Positions 32,676 through 41,228 of a stretch of 64,000 nt of DNA are shown piece by piece (position 1 is the stretch's first letter; each line of letters begins with the position of its first letter). Below the pieces are notes generated by a model. It was not told where the DNA came from. It saw only the letters and a program-made list of their open reading frames with translations, and searched no databases. The DNA lies in the NCBI RefSeq assembly GCF_004762035.2, contig NZ_SIJK02000008.1, forward strand, positions 87,864-151,863. Reading direction: 5' to 3'. A program made the translations under genes and the position numbers. The DNA comes from Candidatus Chloroploca mongolica. Lineage in GTDB: Bacteria; Chloroflexota; Chloroflexia; Chloroflexales; Chloroflexaceae.

Positions 32676-33491
32676 ATGATGCAACAAACATTGCCGATGC
32701 AGCGGAAGACTCCCGCAACACGTTCCTGGCCGCGCTGGAGCCCTGACCTCCACTGGGTCGGCTTGCCAGTGACGGTCATGATTGGGTTGGTCTTCTGGCA
32801 CCTCCTGGTGACGCTTGGCGGGTATCGCCCGTTCATTCTTCCAGGGCCGGCCCTCGTGGCCGAGCGGTTTGTGGCTACCGCCCAGAGCGGCCTGCTCTGG
32901 CAGCATACCTCGGCGACGCTGGTCGAAGCCCTCGGTGGGTTTAGCATTGCGCTTGTCCTTGCGTTAACGCTTGGCTATGTCCTGGCGCATCTGCCCTGGC
33001 TCGACCGCGCCCTCTCGCCGGTGCTGGCGGCAAGTCAGGCGATCCCGATCATCGCGGTTGCCCCGCTTGTAATCCTCTGGTTTGGCCCGGGCCTCACCAG
33101 TAAGTTGCTGATTGCGGCGCTGATCACGTTCTTGCCCATTCTGATTGCCACCGTTGTTGCGATTCGCTCGGTGCCCCGTGAACTCCGCGAGATGGCGCTG
33201 ATCAGTGGCGCAAGTCGCTGGCAAATTTTACGCTATGTGGAAGCCCCGCTGAGTGTGCCAGTACTCTTTGGTGGGATTCGTACCGGTCTCGCCCTCGCAA
33301 CAACCGGGGCTGTTGTGGGTGAGTTTGTCGCTGGACGCGAAGGGCTCGGGGCGTTGATCAATATCGCCCGCGGCCTCTTTGATACGCCGCTGATCTTTGT
33401 TGCCCTGCTGACCCTTGCTTCAATTACGCTCAGTTTTTATCTTGTTGCAACCCTCATCGAGCGCTGGTTGATGCGCTGGGATTACGAGTAG
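32676..33491 (+). CDS. ribX: Riboflavin ABC transporter permease RibX
   Basis: Integral membrane component of a putative riboflavin importer, about 271 aa. It has six hydrophobic segments and a BPD_transp_1 domain with the EAA loop ELREMALISGASRWQILRYV. GAGGAG at about 32666 fits the ATG at 32676 or 32679. Placement behind an FMN riboswitch and before a THI5/NMT1-like binding protein matches the ribXY system known from Chloroflexus. No ATPase gene is present in the unit, as in the described locus, so the energising subunit must be shared. Specificity is inferred from the riboswitch. Confidence 0.85.
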   Translation: MMQQTLPMQRKTPATRSWPRWSPDLHWVGLPVTVMIGLVFWHLLVTLGGYRPFILPGPALVAERFVATAQSGLLWQHTSATLVEALGGFSIALVLALTLGYVLAHLPWLDRALSPVLAASQAIPIIAVAPLVILWFGPGLTSKLLIAALITFLPILIATVVAIRSVPRELREMALISGASRWQILRYVEAPLSVPVLFGGIRTGLALATTGAVVGEFVAGREGLGALINIARGLFDTPLIFVALLTLASITLSFYLVATLIERWLMRWDYE

Positions 33492-33536
33492 TTCCTCTGG
33501 TTCTGGTTTCGTTTAGGGAGAGATCGAGTTTTTACT

Positions 33537-34619
33537 ATGAAGTACGCAACCATTTTCGTCTTGCTCTTGTCGTTCCTGCTCGTTGCCTGTGGTACTCAGC
33601 CTGCGGCACCGGTGGTGCCAACTGCCGAACCGACTGCTCCGTCGGCTAGCGAAGCGCCCGCTCCGGCTCCCGAAGAAGGATTGCGCCGCGTGACGCTGGC
33701 GATGTCCTATATCCCCAATATTCAGTTTGCACCCTACTATGTCGCTGCCGCCAAAGGCTATTTTGCCGAGGAAGGCCTGGAAGTCGTTTTTGACTATAAC
33801 TTTGAAAATGATGTGGTGCAGCGTGTCGCTACCTGGCCGCAAGGTGATGTAGCCTTCGCAACAGCCTCTGGTACCTCGACCCTGCTTGCTCGTCAGCAAG
33901 GGCTTCCGGTCAAGACGGTGCTGACCCTCTACCAAGCTTTTCCGATTGTCTTTTTTGCCAAAGCCTCAACCGGCCTGCAAGGCCCCGAGGATCTGCTTGG
34001 CAAGACGGTTGGCATTCCGGGCAATTTCGGTGAGAGCCTCTATGGGTTGCTGGCCGTGCGCTATGCCAATGATTTTGATGCGTCGGCTTTTGAAGTGCAA
34101 GAGATCGGCTTTACCCAGGCACAGGCGGTGCTCGAAGATAAGGTTCAGGTCGCAATGGGCTATGCCATGAATGAGCCGGTGATCCTGCGCCAACTCGGCG
34201 AAGAGGTTGATGTGCTGCGCGTCGCCGATGTCTATGATCTGGCCGCCAATGGCATTATTGTCAGCGAACGGTTGCTGCAAGAAGAGCCGGAACTCGTGCA
34301 GAGCTTTGTCACTGCCGCGATGCGCGGTTTGCAGGCGACCCTTGCCAACCCTGACGAGGCCTTTGAGCTGAGTCTCGATTATGTACCCGAGGCGATGCTT
34401 GGGGATGTTGAAGTGCAGCGCCAGGTGTTGCTTGAGAGTCTCCCGTTTTGGTCGAGCGACCTGACCACGGCCAATGGTCTTGGCTATACCGATCGTGAGC
34501 TCTGGGTCGCAACCGAGCAGTTTATGCGCGAAGCTCAGTTGCTGGCTGGTCCGGTTGAGGTTGATGAGGCCTTTACAAACGAGTTTATCAAGCCCCTCGC
34601 TGATGCGAGCGGTTATTAA
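33537..34619 (+). CDS. ribY: Riboflavin-binding lipoprotein RibY (NMT1/THI5-like)
   Basis: Solute-binding lipoprotein of 360 aa. The signal peptide ends with lipobox LLVAC (Cys at about residue 20), followed by a Pro/Ala/Thr linker. The mature part is an NMT1/THI5-like periplasmic-binding fold, starting YIPNIQFAPYYVAAAKGYFA and containing GLQGPEDLLGKTVGIPGNFG. GGGAGAG stands about 10 bases before the ATG. It lies 45 bases downstream of ribX under the same riboswitch. In the family the lipid anchor holds the protein at the outer face of the membrane to deliver ligand to the permease. Confidence 0.88.
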   Translation: MKYATIFVLLLSFLLVACGTQPAAPVVPTAEPTAPSASEAPAPAPEEGLRRVTLAMSYIPNIQFAPYYVAAAKGYFAEEGLEVVFDYNFENDVVQRVATWPQGDVAFATASGTSTLLARQQGLPVKTVLTLYQAFPIVFFAKASTGLQGPEDLLGKTVGIPGNFGESLYGLLAVRYANDFDASAFEVQEIGFTQAQAVLEDKVQVAMGYAMNEPVILRQLGEEVDVLRVADVYDLAANGIIVSERLLQEEPELVQSFVTAAMRGLQATLANPDEAFELSLDYVPEAMLGDVEVQRQVLLESLPFWSSDLTTANGLGYTDRELWVATEQFMREAQLLAGPVEVDEAFTNEFIKPLADASGY

Positions 34620-34697
34620 GCGCTTGTCATCTACAAGGGCTATGTGGTAAGCTAGAGCAAGGTGCCTTGATGACCCGCATGAGAAGGAGTTGAATCT

Positions 34698-35009
34698 ATG
34701 AATCCTCGCCAGCTACAGCAGATGGCTCAGCAGATGCAGCGCGAGATGCAGAAGATCCAGGAAGAACTTGGTGTTACCATGGTTGACGGAAGTGCCGGCG
34801 GTGGCGCAATTACGGTGCAGATGAATGGTCACCGTGAGCTACAGGGCATTACGATCTCGCCTGAAGTCGTTGATCCCGATGATGTCGAGATGCTGCAGGA
34901 TCTGCTCATGGCTGCCTTCAGCGATGCCTCCAAAAAGGCTCAGGAGATGGCCGAAAAGCGGATGGGGCCATTGATGGGCGGCATGAAGGGGATGCCTGGT
35001 CTCTTTTAA
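34698..35009 (+). CDS. ybaB: YbaB/EbfC nucleoid-associated protein
   Basis: Small DNA-binding protein of 103 aa, with an N-terminal helix rich in Gln/Met (LQQMAQQMQREMQKIQEEL), a GGGAITVQMNGHRELQGITI beta-sheet, and a C-terminal helix with KKAQEMAEKRM. Family members form dimeric tweezers and influence nucleoid organisation. AGGAG lies 7 bases before the ATG. Its placement ahead of recR is the conserved ybaB-recR neighbourhood, although a terminator and 145 bases separate them here. Confidence 0.95.
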   Translation: MNPRQLQQMAQQMQREMQKIQEELGVTMVDGSAGGGAITVQMNGHRELQGITISPEVVDPDDVEMLQDLLMAAFSDASKKAQEMAEKRMGPLMGGMKGMPGLF

Positions 35010-35010
35010 G

Positions 35011-35042
35011 GCAAAAAAAGCCAGCTACGCTGGCTTTTTTGC
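35011..35042 (+). terminator. Terminator after ybaB
   Basis: GCAAAAAAAGCCAGC / GCTGGCTTTTTTGC with a TAC loop. The core AGCCAGCTACGCTGGCT is identical to the core of the hairpin at 45090-45156. Confidence 0.8.
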
Positions 35043-35081
35043 ATCGAAACTGAGGTTGAAAACGCCGATCCTCAGAGTACG

Positions 35082-35118
35082 CCCCTTCTGGCAAAGCTGA
35101 CAGCTTTGCCAGAAGGGG
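35082..35118. repeat. 18-bp perfect inverted repeat upstream of recR
   Basis: CCCCTTCTGGCAAAGCTG and CAGCTTTGCCAGAAGGGG are separated by a single A. It lies 36 bases before the recR start, so it could form a leader hairpin or attenuator, or be a dispersed palindromic repeat. Confidence 0.6.
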
Positions 35119-35154
35119 CCGCTGTGCAGAGCATCAGCCCCCAGGAGCTCACTC

Positions 35155-35769
35155 ATGACGTCGCGTAGCGAGAATCTAGTCGTAGAACCGGTGGCCCGGC
35201 TGATTGATGAGTTGGCTCGGCTGCCCGGCATTGGGCCCAAAACGGCGTCGCGTTTGACGTTTTTTTTGTTGCGTGCCGAAGCAGAGCAGACCCGCACCCT
35301 CGCTGAAGCGATCCTGGCGATGCGTGCCCAGGTGACCCTCTGTCGGCGCTGTTACAATATCACGGTTGGCGAGTTGTGTGCCGTCTGTACCAGCACCACC
35401 CGCGATCAGTCCAAGATCTGTGTGGTCGAGGAACCCCTTGATGTGCTGGCGATTGAGCGTACCGGGGCCTATCGTGGCCTCTACCATGTCTTGCACGGCC
35501 ATATTGCCCCGCTTGAAGGCATCTATCGCGAGGATCTGAAGATCGATGAACTGATCGCACGTGTGCGGAGCGAGCCGATTGATGAGGTCATTCTGGCGAT
35601 GAATCCGAATACCGAAGGTGAAGCAACCGCCTTTCTCTTGCTGAAAGACCTTGCCTCCCTGGGCGTCCGTATCACCCGCCCTGCGCGTGGCTTGCCCACG
35701 GGTGGTGATCTTGAATGGGCCGATCCCGATACGCTCGGCTCGGCGTTTGAAGGCCGCCGCGAATTGTAA
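35155..35769 (+). CDS. recR: Recombination mediator protein RecR
   Basis: Component of RecFOR, which loads RecA on gapped DNA, 204 aa. The N-terminal helix-hairpin-helix (ARLPGIGPKTASRL) is followed by the four-cysteine zinc finger (CRRCYNITVGELCAVC), a Toprim domain (ICVVEEPLDVLAIERTGAYR) and the conserved C-terminus with TRPARGLPTGGDLEWAD. CAGGAG lies 7-12 bases before the ATG. Downstream, a roadblock-like gene starts 13 bases later, so the two are probably cotranscribed. Confidence 0.96.
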   Translation: MTSRSENLVVEPVARLIDELARLPGIGPKTASRLTFFLLRAEAEQTRTLAEAILAMRAQVTLCRRCYNITVGELCAVCTSTTRDQSKICVVEEPLDVLAIERTGAYRGLYHVLHGHIAPLEGIYREDLKIDELIARVRSEPIDEVILAMNPNTEGEATAFLLLKDLASLGVRITRPARGLPTGGDLEWADPDTLGSAFEGRREL

Positions 35770-35782
35770 AGGAGCCTGGATC

Positions 35783-36145
35783 ATGAGCCTGCTTGATATT
35801 CTCTATGAGGCTCTAGAGACGGTCGAGGGTGCGCGTTTTGCCGGTGTCGTTGCGACCGATGGCCTCGGGGTCGAGATGGTCTATGCCAATGATGAGGATG
35901 AGTTTGACCTTGAACTCGCCGAGCTTGAATTGGCAACCCTTGCCGCCAATGCCGGGGCTGCTTCCAAGCGGATTGGCAGTGGGCGGGTCTATGATCTGAC
36001 GGTCGAAACCGATGAGTTGACCTATCTGGCCTCGCTGGTGACCCCTGGGTATTTTGCCGTGCTCGGCCTCTATGCCGATGCAAGTCTTGATGGTGCGCGG
36101 GCCACGCTTGCCGAGCTCGTTGAACGCATTCAGGTTGAGGTCTGA
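35783..36145 (+). CDS. Roadblock/LC7-like small protein
   Basis: A 120-aa soluble protein starting MSLLDILYEALETVEGARFA. It has the alternating helix-strand pattern of roadblock/LC7 domains (VVATDGLGVEMVYAND, then a helix ELELATLAANAGAASKRIG, then RVYDLTVETDELTYLASLVT). Bacterial roadblock proteins often regulate small Ras-like GTPases of the MglA type; none is adjacent. AAAGGAG lies 8 bases before the ATG. It sits between recR and an LLM oxidoreductase in a compact run. Domain call by eye, function open. Confidence 0.7.
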   Translation: MSLLDILYEALETVEGARFAGVVATDGLGVEMVYANDEDEFDLELAELELATLAANAGAASKRIGSGRVYDLTVETDELTYLASLVTPGYFAVLGLYADASLDGARATLAELVERIQVEV

Positions 36146-36157
36146 AGGGTAGGTGTG

Positions 36158-37024
36158 ATGAAGGTAGGTGCTGTTTTTCCCCAGATCGAAAGTGGGACTG
36201 ATCCGGTCGCGCTGCGGGATTATGCCCAGGCCGTCGAAGCCATGGGCTATACCCATCTCGTCATCTATGACCATGTCCTCGGGGCGAGTACGGCGACCCG
36301 TCCCGGTTGGACCGGGCCATACTCGAGCGAGTCGCTCTTTCACGAGCCTTTTGTGCTCTTTGGGTATCTGGCTGGCCTGACCAAAACCATTGAACTGGTG
36401 ACGGCTGTCATCATTCTGCCGCAACGCCAGACGGCCCTGGTCGCCAAACAGGCCGCCGAGGTTGACCTGCTCAGTGGTGGGCGGCTGCGGCTTGGGGTCG
36501 GGGTGGGTTGGAATGCGGTGGAGTATGAAGGGCTGAACGAGGATTTTGGCAATCGCGGGGTGCGCAGCGAAGAGCAAATCGCCTTGCTGCGCGCACTCTG
36601 GGCCGATCCGGTCATTGATTTTCACGGACGCTGGCACACGATCAACCAGGCCGGGCTCAACCCGCTGCCCCCTCGGCGCAGCATCCCGATCTGGATCGGT
36701 GGCTACAGCGAAGTGACGCTCAAACGCGTGGCTCAGCTTGGCGACGGCTGGTTCCCCTGGCGCCCACTGGACGACGCGCTCCGCGGCCAACTCGAACGCC
36801 TGCACGGCTATATCCAGGCCGCCGGGCGCGATCCAGCCTCCATCGGCCTCGAACCCCAACTCTCCCTCGCCCGCCTCCCTGAAGCGACATGGGAAACCTT
36901 CGTCCGTGACTGGCAAGACCTCGGGGCCACTCACCTCTGCATCAACACAATGGGCCTCGGCCATACGAGCCTCGACGCCCACATCGCAAGTCTCCGGATG
37001 ATCAAAGAACGCCTTGGTTTCTAG
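36158..37024 (+). CDS. LLM-class F420-dependent oxidoreductase
   Basis: Luciferase-like monooxygenase-fold flavin/F420 enzyme of 288 aa. It shows the N-terminal strand KVGAVFPQIES, the YDHVLG segment, ILPQRQTALVAKQAAEVDLL, the GRLRLGVGVGWN cofactor loop, and IPIWIGGYSE. These mark the TIGR03619-type F420-dependent group, but the substrate is unknown. ATG 36158 is favoured over the GTG one codon upstream. The gene lies 12 bases after the roadblock-like gene. Coenzyme F420 use is a family expectation, not proved by sequence alone. Confidence 0.85.
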   Translation: MKVGAVFPQIESGTDPVALRDYAQAVEAMGYTHLVIYDHVLGASTATRPGWTGPYSSESLFHEPFVLFGYLAGLTKTIELVTAVIILPQRQTALVAKQAAEVDLLSGGRLRLGVGVGWNAVEYEGLNEDFGNRGVRSEEQIALLRALWADPVIDFHGRWHTINQAGLNPLPPRRSIPIWIGGYSEVTLKRVAQLGDGWFPWRPLDDALRGQLERLHGYIQAAGRDPASIGLEPQLSLARLPEATWETFVRDWQDLGATHLCINTMGLGHTSLDAHIASLRMIKERLGF

Positions 37025-37094
37025 AGGCACGCCCCTTCAAAGGGTTTCACCTGCGCGGTCAAGGGCGTTCCCGTAGACGGGCGATCCTCGTCAA

Positions 37095-37257
37095 ACCTGC
37101 CAGGTGGGCGCCGGGACACCGCTCCGCTACCCCAAAGATCCCTGTGGCGCACACCTGGCAGGTTTCCGCAGAGCCCCAACCTGCCAGGTGTGCGCCAGGA
37201 CATGCCTCCGGTACCCCGGGATCCCTGCAGCGCACACCTGGCAGGTTTCCGCAGGGA
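37095..37257. repeat. Two tandem copies of an AACCTGCCAGGTG hairpin repeat
   Basis: Copy A (37095-37171) and copy B (37179-37257) each run from AACCTGCCAGGTG-GCGCC through a CCGGTACCCC-type loop to GGCGCACACCTGGCAGGTT-TCCGCAG. Within each copy the two ends are inverted repeats, giving two adjacent long hairpins downstream of the LLM gene. Confidence 0.75.
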
Positions 37258-37343
37258 TCCCAATACCTTGCAAATAAGCTCACGCGAAGGCGCAAAGGGT
37301 TCGCTCACCTACACAAAAAACTCTGCGCCTTCGCGCCTTTGCG
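37258..37343. repeat. Interspersed CTCACGCGAAGGCGC / GCGCCTTTGCGTCAAA repeat
   Basis: CAATACCTTGCAAATAAGCT start, GCTCACGCGAAGGCGCAAAGG, GCTCACCTACACAAAAAACT, then GCGCCTTCGCGCCTTTGCG. It is a copy of the family detailed at 54955-55230, placed at the 3' end of the amidohydrolase gene. Confidence 0.7.
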
Positions 37344-38600
37344 TCAAACTTCCTTAGCCCCGTGCCCAACGATCCATTGCATCGCGAGACTCGCCAGGCG
37401 ATCCAGCACTTCTACCGAGGAGGCGATGTCCTCTTCACGAGTGTCTTCGATTTTATTATGCGAGATGCCGTAGAGACTCTGCGAAAAGATCATGACCGTG
37501 GGGATGCCGGAACGGGCAACTTCGGCGGCGTCGTGAAGCGGACCGCTCGGTAGGAGATGCACCGTCCCGCAGATGGCGCGGGCGGCTTCTTCCCCCAGCG
37601 CAATGAGATCAGGATGAAAGGGAATTGGCTCGATTTGCCAGATCCGTTCCCAGGCGACCCCACACTTCTCTTCGGCGGCAAAACGCTCAGCGGCGTCTTT
37701 CGCCTCTTGCAGCATAGCGGCGAGCGACGTGGCTTCCATGTGGCGCTGATCAAGTGTGATTATGCACTCACCGACAACTGCGGTCACAATGCCCGGTTTC
37801 GTGATGCAGCTTCCGACGGTGCAGACCCCACCGTGGCGCTTGGCGATTTCGCGAATTTCCAGGCCAAGCTTCGCCGCCGCACCAAAGGCATCGCGCCGTT
37901 TGTCCATCGGCGTCGAACCTGCATGCGCCGCCTGGCCGGTAAAGGTGATCGCGTGGCGCTCGACGCCAAAGGTGCCAATGACAACCCCGACGGGCAGGCC
38001 CATACTTTCGAGCACGGGACCCTGTTCGATGTGCAATTCAAGATAGGCGGCGGCATTGGCCGCCTGACTTGCGCAGGTCTTCGCCTGGTAGAGATCCACC
38101 CCCTGCGCGGCGAGCGCGTCAACTAGGCGGATGCCGTCTTTGTCGCGCAGATCGGCGACACTCGCCGGATCGAGGTTGCCCGAAAAAGCGCTTGAGCCAA
38201 GCAGACTCCGCCCAAACCGGGCACCCTCTTCGTCGGCCCAGTCAACTAGGCGCAGCGTGACCGGTGGCGTACCCTCAGCAGCCATACGGCGCATTACCTC
38301 AAGGCCACCGAGCGTATTCATACAGCCATCGAGCCAACCCCCATTGGGCACCGAATCGATGTGGCCGCCGATCAGCAGCGCCTGTTCAGATGCGCCTGGC
38401 AGGGTTGCCCAGAGATTGCCGGCCTCATCGGTCTCAACGGTGACCGGCAGTTCGGCCAATTTTGCTTTGAGCCACGCCCGTGCCTGCGCCCAGGTCTCGG
38501 TCCAGGCGACGCGCTGGGCACCGTTCTCATCACCGGTAAGCGCACGCAATTCTTTCAACTCGGCGATCGTGCGGGCAGGATCAATCGTTGCGCCTGTCAT
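37344..38600 (-). CDS. M20-family amidohydrolase (N-carbamoyl-amino-acid hydrolase/allantoate-type)
   Basis: Binuclear metal hydrolase of 418 aa in the allantoate amidohydrolase/beta-ureidopropionase/N-carbamoyl-L-amino-acid hydrolase group. Metal-ligand motifs are GGHIDSVPNGGWLDG (His and Asp) and the WADEEGARF glutamates; YLELHIEQGPVLE carries the late His. The substrate-binding R/H region is FTGQAAHAGSTPMDKRRDA. It removes the carbamoyl group of ureido acids, releasing ammonia and CO2. It is the last gene of a seven-gene operon, 16 bases after dihydropyrimidinase, matching step two of reductive pyrimidine or hydantoin breakdown. Confidence 0.88.
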   Translation of the reverse strand: MTGATIDPARTIAELKELRALTGDENGAQRVAWTETWAQARAWLKAKLAELPVTVETDEAGNLWATLPGASEQALLIGGHIDSVPNGGWLDGCMNTLGGLEVMRRMAAEGTPPVTLRLVDWADEEGARFGRSLLGSSAFSGNLDPASVADLRDKDGIRLVDALAAQGVDLYQAKTCASQAANAAAYLELHIEQGPVLESMGLPVGVVIGTFGVERHAITFTGQAAHAGSTPMDKRRDAFGAAAKLGLEIREIAKRHGGVCTVGSCITKPGIVTAVVGECIITLDQRHMEATSLAAMLQEAKDAAERFAAEEKCGVAWERIWQIEPIPFHPDLIALGEEAARAICGTVHLLPSGPLHDAAEVARSGIPTVMIFSQSLYGISHNKIEDTREEDIASSVEVLDRLASLAMQWIVGHGAKEV

Positions 38601-38616
38601 GCTTCTTCCTCTTCAT

Positions 38617-40017
38617 CTACAGCCCAAACGGGCGGCGATGCACAAACCGTCCTGCACCTGCTTCGCCCTGCCACTCGCCATTGTCAACCAATACCTGGCC
38701 TCGGGAAAGCACGGTACGCGGTGCGCCAACAACTTCCCAGCCCTCATAGAGGGTGTAGTCGGTGCGCTGGTGCTGCGTAGCGGCGCTGAGGGTTCGTTTC
38801 GCCTCGGGATCCCAGATGACCAGATCGGCATCAGAGCCAGGCGCGACGGCCCCTTTCTGCGGATAACAGCCAAACAGTCGGGCCGGGTTGGTCGAGCAAA
38901 GTTCGACCCAACGGTTGAGCGAAAGCTTGCCGGTACGCACGCCGTGCGTATAGAGCAGCATCAACCGCTCTTCGATACCAGGGCAGCCATTGGGGATCTG
39001 GGCAAAACTGGCCTTGCCCAGTTCTTTGCCGGGGGTGCGGCCATCCTGCCCTCCTTCAAACCAGAAGGGACAGTGATCAGTCGAGACGGCCTCCAGCGAG
39101 TTGTCGGCGACACCTTGCCAGAGCGCAGCCTGGTCGTGTTTTTCGCGGAACGGAGGCGAACAGACCCACTTGGCCCCCTCGAAACCCTCGCGGGCGAGAT
39201 CATCTTTGGTGAAAAAGAAATACTGGGTGCAGGTTTCGGCGAAGATATGGCCGGCCCCGCCGCGCGCCCGCGCCAGACGCACTGCTTCAAGCGCACCGGC
39301 ATTGGTCAGGTGAACGACATAGAGCGGCGCACCACTCACTTCGGCAAGACGCACTGCCCGCGCTGTCGCCTCGGCTTCAAGCTCGGGCGGGCGGGTCAGA
39401 GCGTGGTACTTTGGTGCAAGATTGTCGGCTGCAAGCGCATCTTTGATCAGGACATCAATCGCATCGCCGTTTTCGGCATGCACCATAATGAGCAACTTAT
39501 GTTTGGCGGCCTGCTGCATCGCCCGGAAGAGCGTTGTATCATCAACCTGCAACGCACCCTTGTACGCCATAAAGAGCTTGACGCTCGTGACGCCATACTC
39601 AGCACAGTGGGCCATCTCCTCCAGTAACGCCTCAGAGAGATCGGTAATTGCGACGTGAAAGCCGTAATCAATCACCGCCTTGCCAGTCGCCTTGGCCTGC
39701 CAGATATCAAGCGTCTCACGGAGCGACGCGCCTTTGGGCTGGATCGAAAAGTCAATATGCATCGTTGTCCCGCCAAACGCAGCGGCCCGTTGACCAGTGA
39801 AAAAATCATCCGACGAGACCGTCCCACCAAAGGGCATATCCAGATGGGTATGCACATCAATGCCACCGGGGATCACATAGGCCCCTGACGCATCAAGCAC
39901 CTTGTCACCAGACAGGCCCTGCCCGAGCGCCACAATCTGTTCACCCTCGATCAACACATCAGCGGGAAACGTATCGCCCGCTGTTACCACGGTTCCACCC
40001 TTGATCACAGTTGACAC
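38617..40017 (-). CDS. hydA: Dihydropyrimidinase/D-hydantoinase
   Basis: Cyclic amidohydrolase of 466 aa that opens dihydropyrimidine or 5-substituted hydantoin rings to N-carbamoyl amino acids. Motifs are the metal-binding GGIDVHTHLDMPFGG, the position of the carboxylated lysine in VTSVKLFMAYKG, MVHAENGDAID, YVVHLTNAGALEAVRLARAR, and STDHCPFWFEGGQ with the catalytic Asp. The order of genes (binding protein, LLM oxidoreductase, dihydropyrimidinase, M20 hydrolase) argues for an import-and-hydrolyse pathway for uracil/thymine-derived or related cyclic ureides. Exact substrate is open. Confidence 0.92.
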   Translation of the reverse strand: MSTVIKGGTVVTAGDTFPADVLIEGEQIVALGQGLSGDKVLDASGAYVIPGGIDVHTHLDMPFGGTVSSDDFFTGQRAAAFGGTTMHIDFSIQPKGASLRETLDIWQAKATGKAVIDYGFHVAITDLSEALLEEMAHCAEYGVTSVKLFMAYKGALQVDDTTLFRAMQQAAKHKLLIMVHAENGDAIDVLIKDALAADNLAPKYHALTRPPELEAEATARAVRLAEVSGAPLYVVHLTNAGALEAVRLARARGGAGHIFAETCTQYFFFTKDDLAREGFEGAKWVCSPPFREKHDQAALWQGVADNSLEAVSTDHCPFWFEGGQDGRTPGKELGKASFAQIPNGCPGIEERLMLLYTHGVRTGKLSLNRWVELCSTNPARLFGCYPQKGAVAPGSDADLVIWDPEAKRTLSAATQHQRTDYTLYEGWEVVGAPRTVLSRGQVLVDNGEWQGEAGAGRFVHRRPFGL

Positions 40018-40038
40018 ACCTAGCTCCTTTGCTCAGTT

Positions 40039-41097
40039 TCAGGATCCGACCAACTTGCTTGCCGAACCAAATGCAGGCACAATCTGGCTACCGTAGACCT
40101 CAAGGCAGGCCTCTTCTTCGCCGCTCATCAGATAGATATTGAACTGATGGACACCAAGTGCAGCCAGTTCGTGCAGGCGGCGGCGATGTTCTTCAACCGG
40201 GCCAACAATGCAGAAGCGATCAACCACATCGTCCGTCACAAACTCAGCATTGCTCGAGCCAACTTCAGCATGCTTCTGATAATCATAGCCGGCCCGCGCA
40301 CTGACATACTGGGTCAATTCAGGCGGCAACATCGTCTGGTCATAGCGGGCGAGCAGATCAACGACATGGTTCGAGACGAGGGCGGGGAACCAGCGCACCT
40401 GATTGCGTGCATAGGCCAGATCATCAGCCACCCAGACCGGAGCAGCGGCCATCACCTTGATCGCCGCCGGATCGCGTCCTGCGGCGCGGGCGCCCTCGTG
40501 GAGGAACCCGAGGCACCACTTGATCAACGCCGGATCGGCAAACTGCAAGATCACCCCATCGGCAATGCGTCCAGTCAGATGCAACGCTTTTGGCCCATAG
40601 GCTGCGATCCAGATGGGCAGCGAGGGTTCCGGATGGCACCGTTCTTCGCACGTAGGTCCACAGGTATCTTGGCAAGCCCAGGGCAATTGCACCGTCTGTT
40701 CTTCGTGGGTCACCGGGCGTCCGGTGGCGAGCGCACGGATCTTGAGGGCTGCGACTTCGAGGTCGGCCAGCGTCGTCGGTTTTTTGCCGAGGACACGCCG
40801 CGAGCTATCACCGCGGCCAATGCCAAGATCCATGCGTCCGCCCGAGATCAGATTCAGCGTTGCGAGGCTACTTGCCGTCACGGTAAGATCCCGCACAGCC
40901 GGATTGGTCACACAGGTGCCCAGGCGCATATGTTGGGTATTATGCGCCATCAACGTCAACAATGGATATGGGTCTTGCCAGAGCACATGCGAGTCAAAGA
41001 CCCAGGCGTACCGAAACCCTGCCTCTTCAGCCTGTTTTGTCAACGCCACACTGCGGGTTGGCGGCATGTCAAGCTTGAGTGTGATAGCAAATTCCAT
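40039..41097 (-). CDS. LLM-class F420-dependent oxidoreductase (pyrimidine/hydantoin-cluster type)
   Basis: Luciferase-like flavin/F420 oxidoreductase of 352 aa. Translation from ATG 41097 begins MEFAITLKLDMPPTRSV. Features are WVFDSHVLWQDPYPLL, GTCVTNPAVRDLTVTASSLA, LGIGRGDSSRRVLGKKP and LPIWIAAYGPKALHLTGRIA. A cysteine-rich insertion (ACQDTCGPTCEERCHPEP, four Cys) is present in the middle. To my recollection the related subfamily (TIGR03842-like) occurs beside dihydropyrimidinase genes. It sits in the operon between the binding protein and dihydropyrimidinase; the reaction is unknown. Confidence 0.82.
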   Translation of the reverse strand: MEFAITLKLDMPPTRSVALTKQAEEAGFRYAWVFDSHVLWQDPYPLLTLMAHNTQHMRLGTCVTNPAVRDLTVTASSLATLNLISGGRMDLGIGRGDSSRRVLGKKPTTLADLEVAALKIRALATGRPVTHEEQTVQLPWACQDTCGPTCEERCHPEPSLPIWIAAYGPKALHLTGRIADGVILQFADPALIKWCLGFLHEGARAAGRDPAAIKVMAAAPVWVADDLAYARNQVRWFPALVSNHVVDLLARYDQTMLPPELTQYVSARAGYDYQKHAEVGSSNAEFVTDDVVDRFCIVGPVEEHRRRLHELAALGVHQFNIYLMSGEEEACLEVYGSQIVPAFGSASKLVGS

Positions 41098-41127
41098 AGT
41101 TTTCTCGACTTGTTTTGTTATTGCACA

Positions 41128-41190
41128 ATATACTAGAAACATGCTTGTGCTGGCAAAAACGACCCGTTTTGCTGGTCGTTTTCACCAGCA
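41128..41190 (-). terminator. Internal hairpin between LLM oxidoreductase and binding-protein genes
   Basis: CTTGTGCTGG (41139-41148)...CCAGCACAAG and the nested CAAAAACGACC / GGTCGTTTT form a long imperfect stem in the 131-base gap. It may attenuate transcription after the binding-protein gene, giving higher transporter than enzyme mRNA, or stabilise its 3' end. Confidence 0.5.
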
Positions 41191-41228
41191 CAAGCGAAAG
41201 ATTGGGGGCCTGCGGCCCTCAACAGAGC

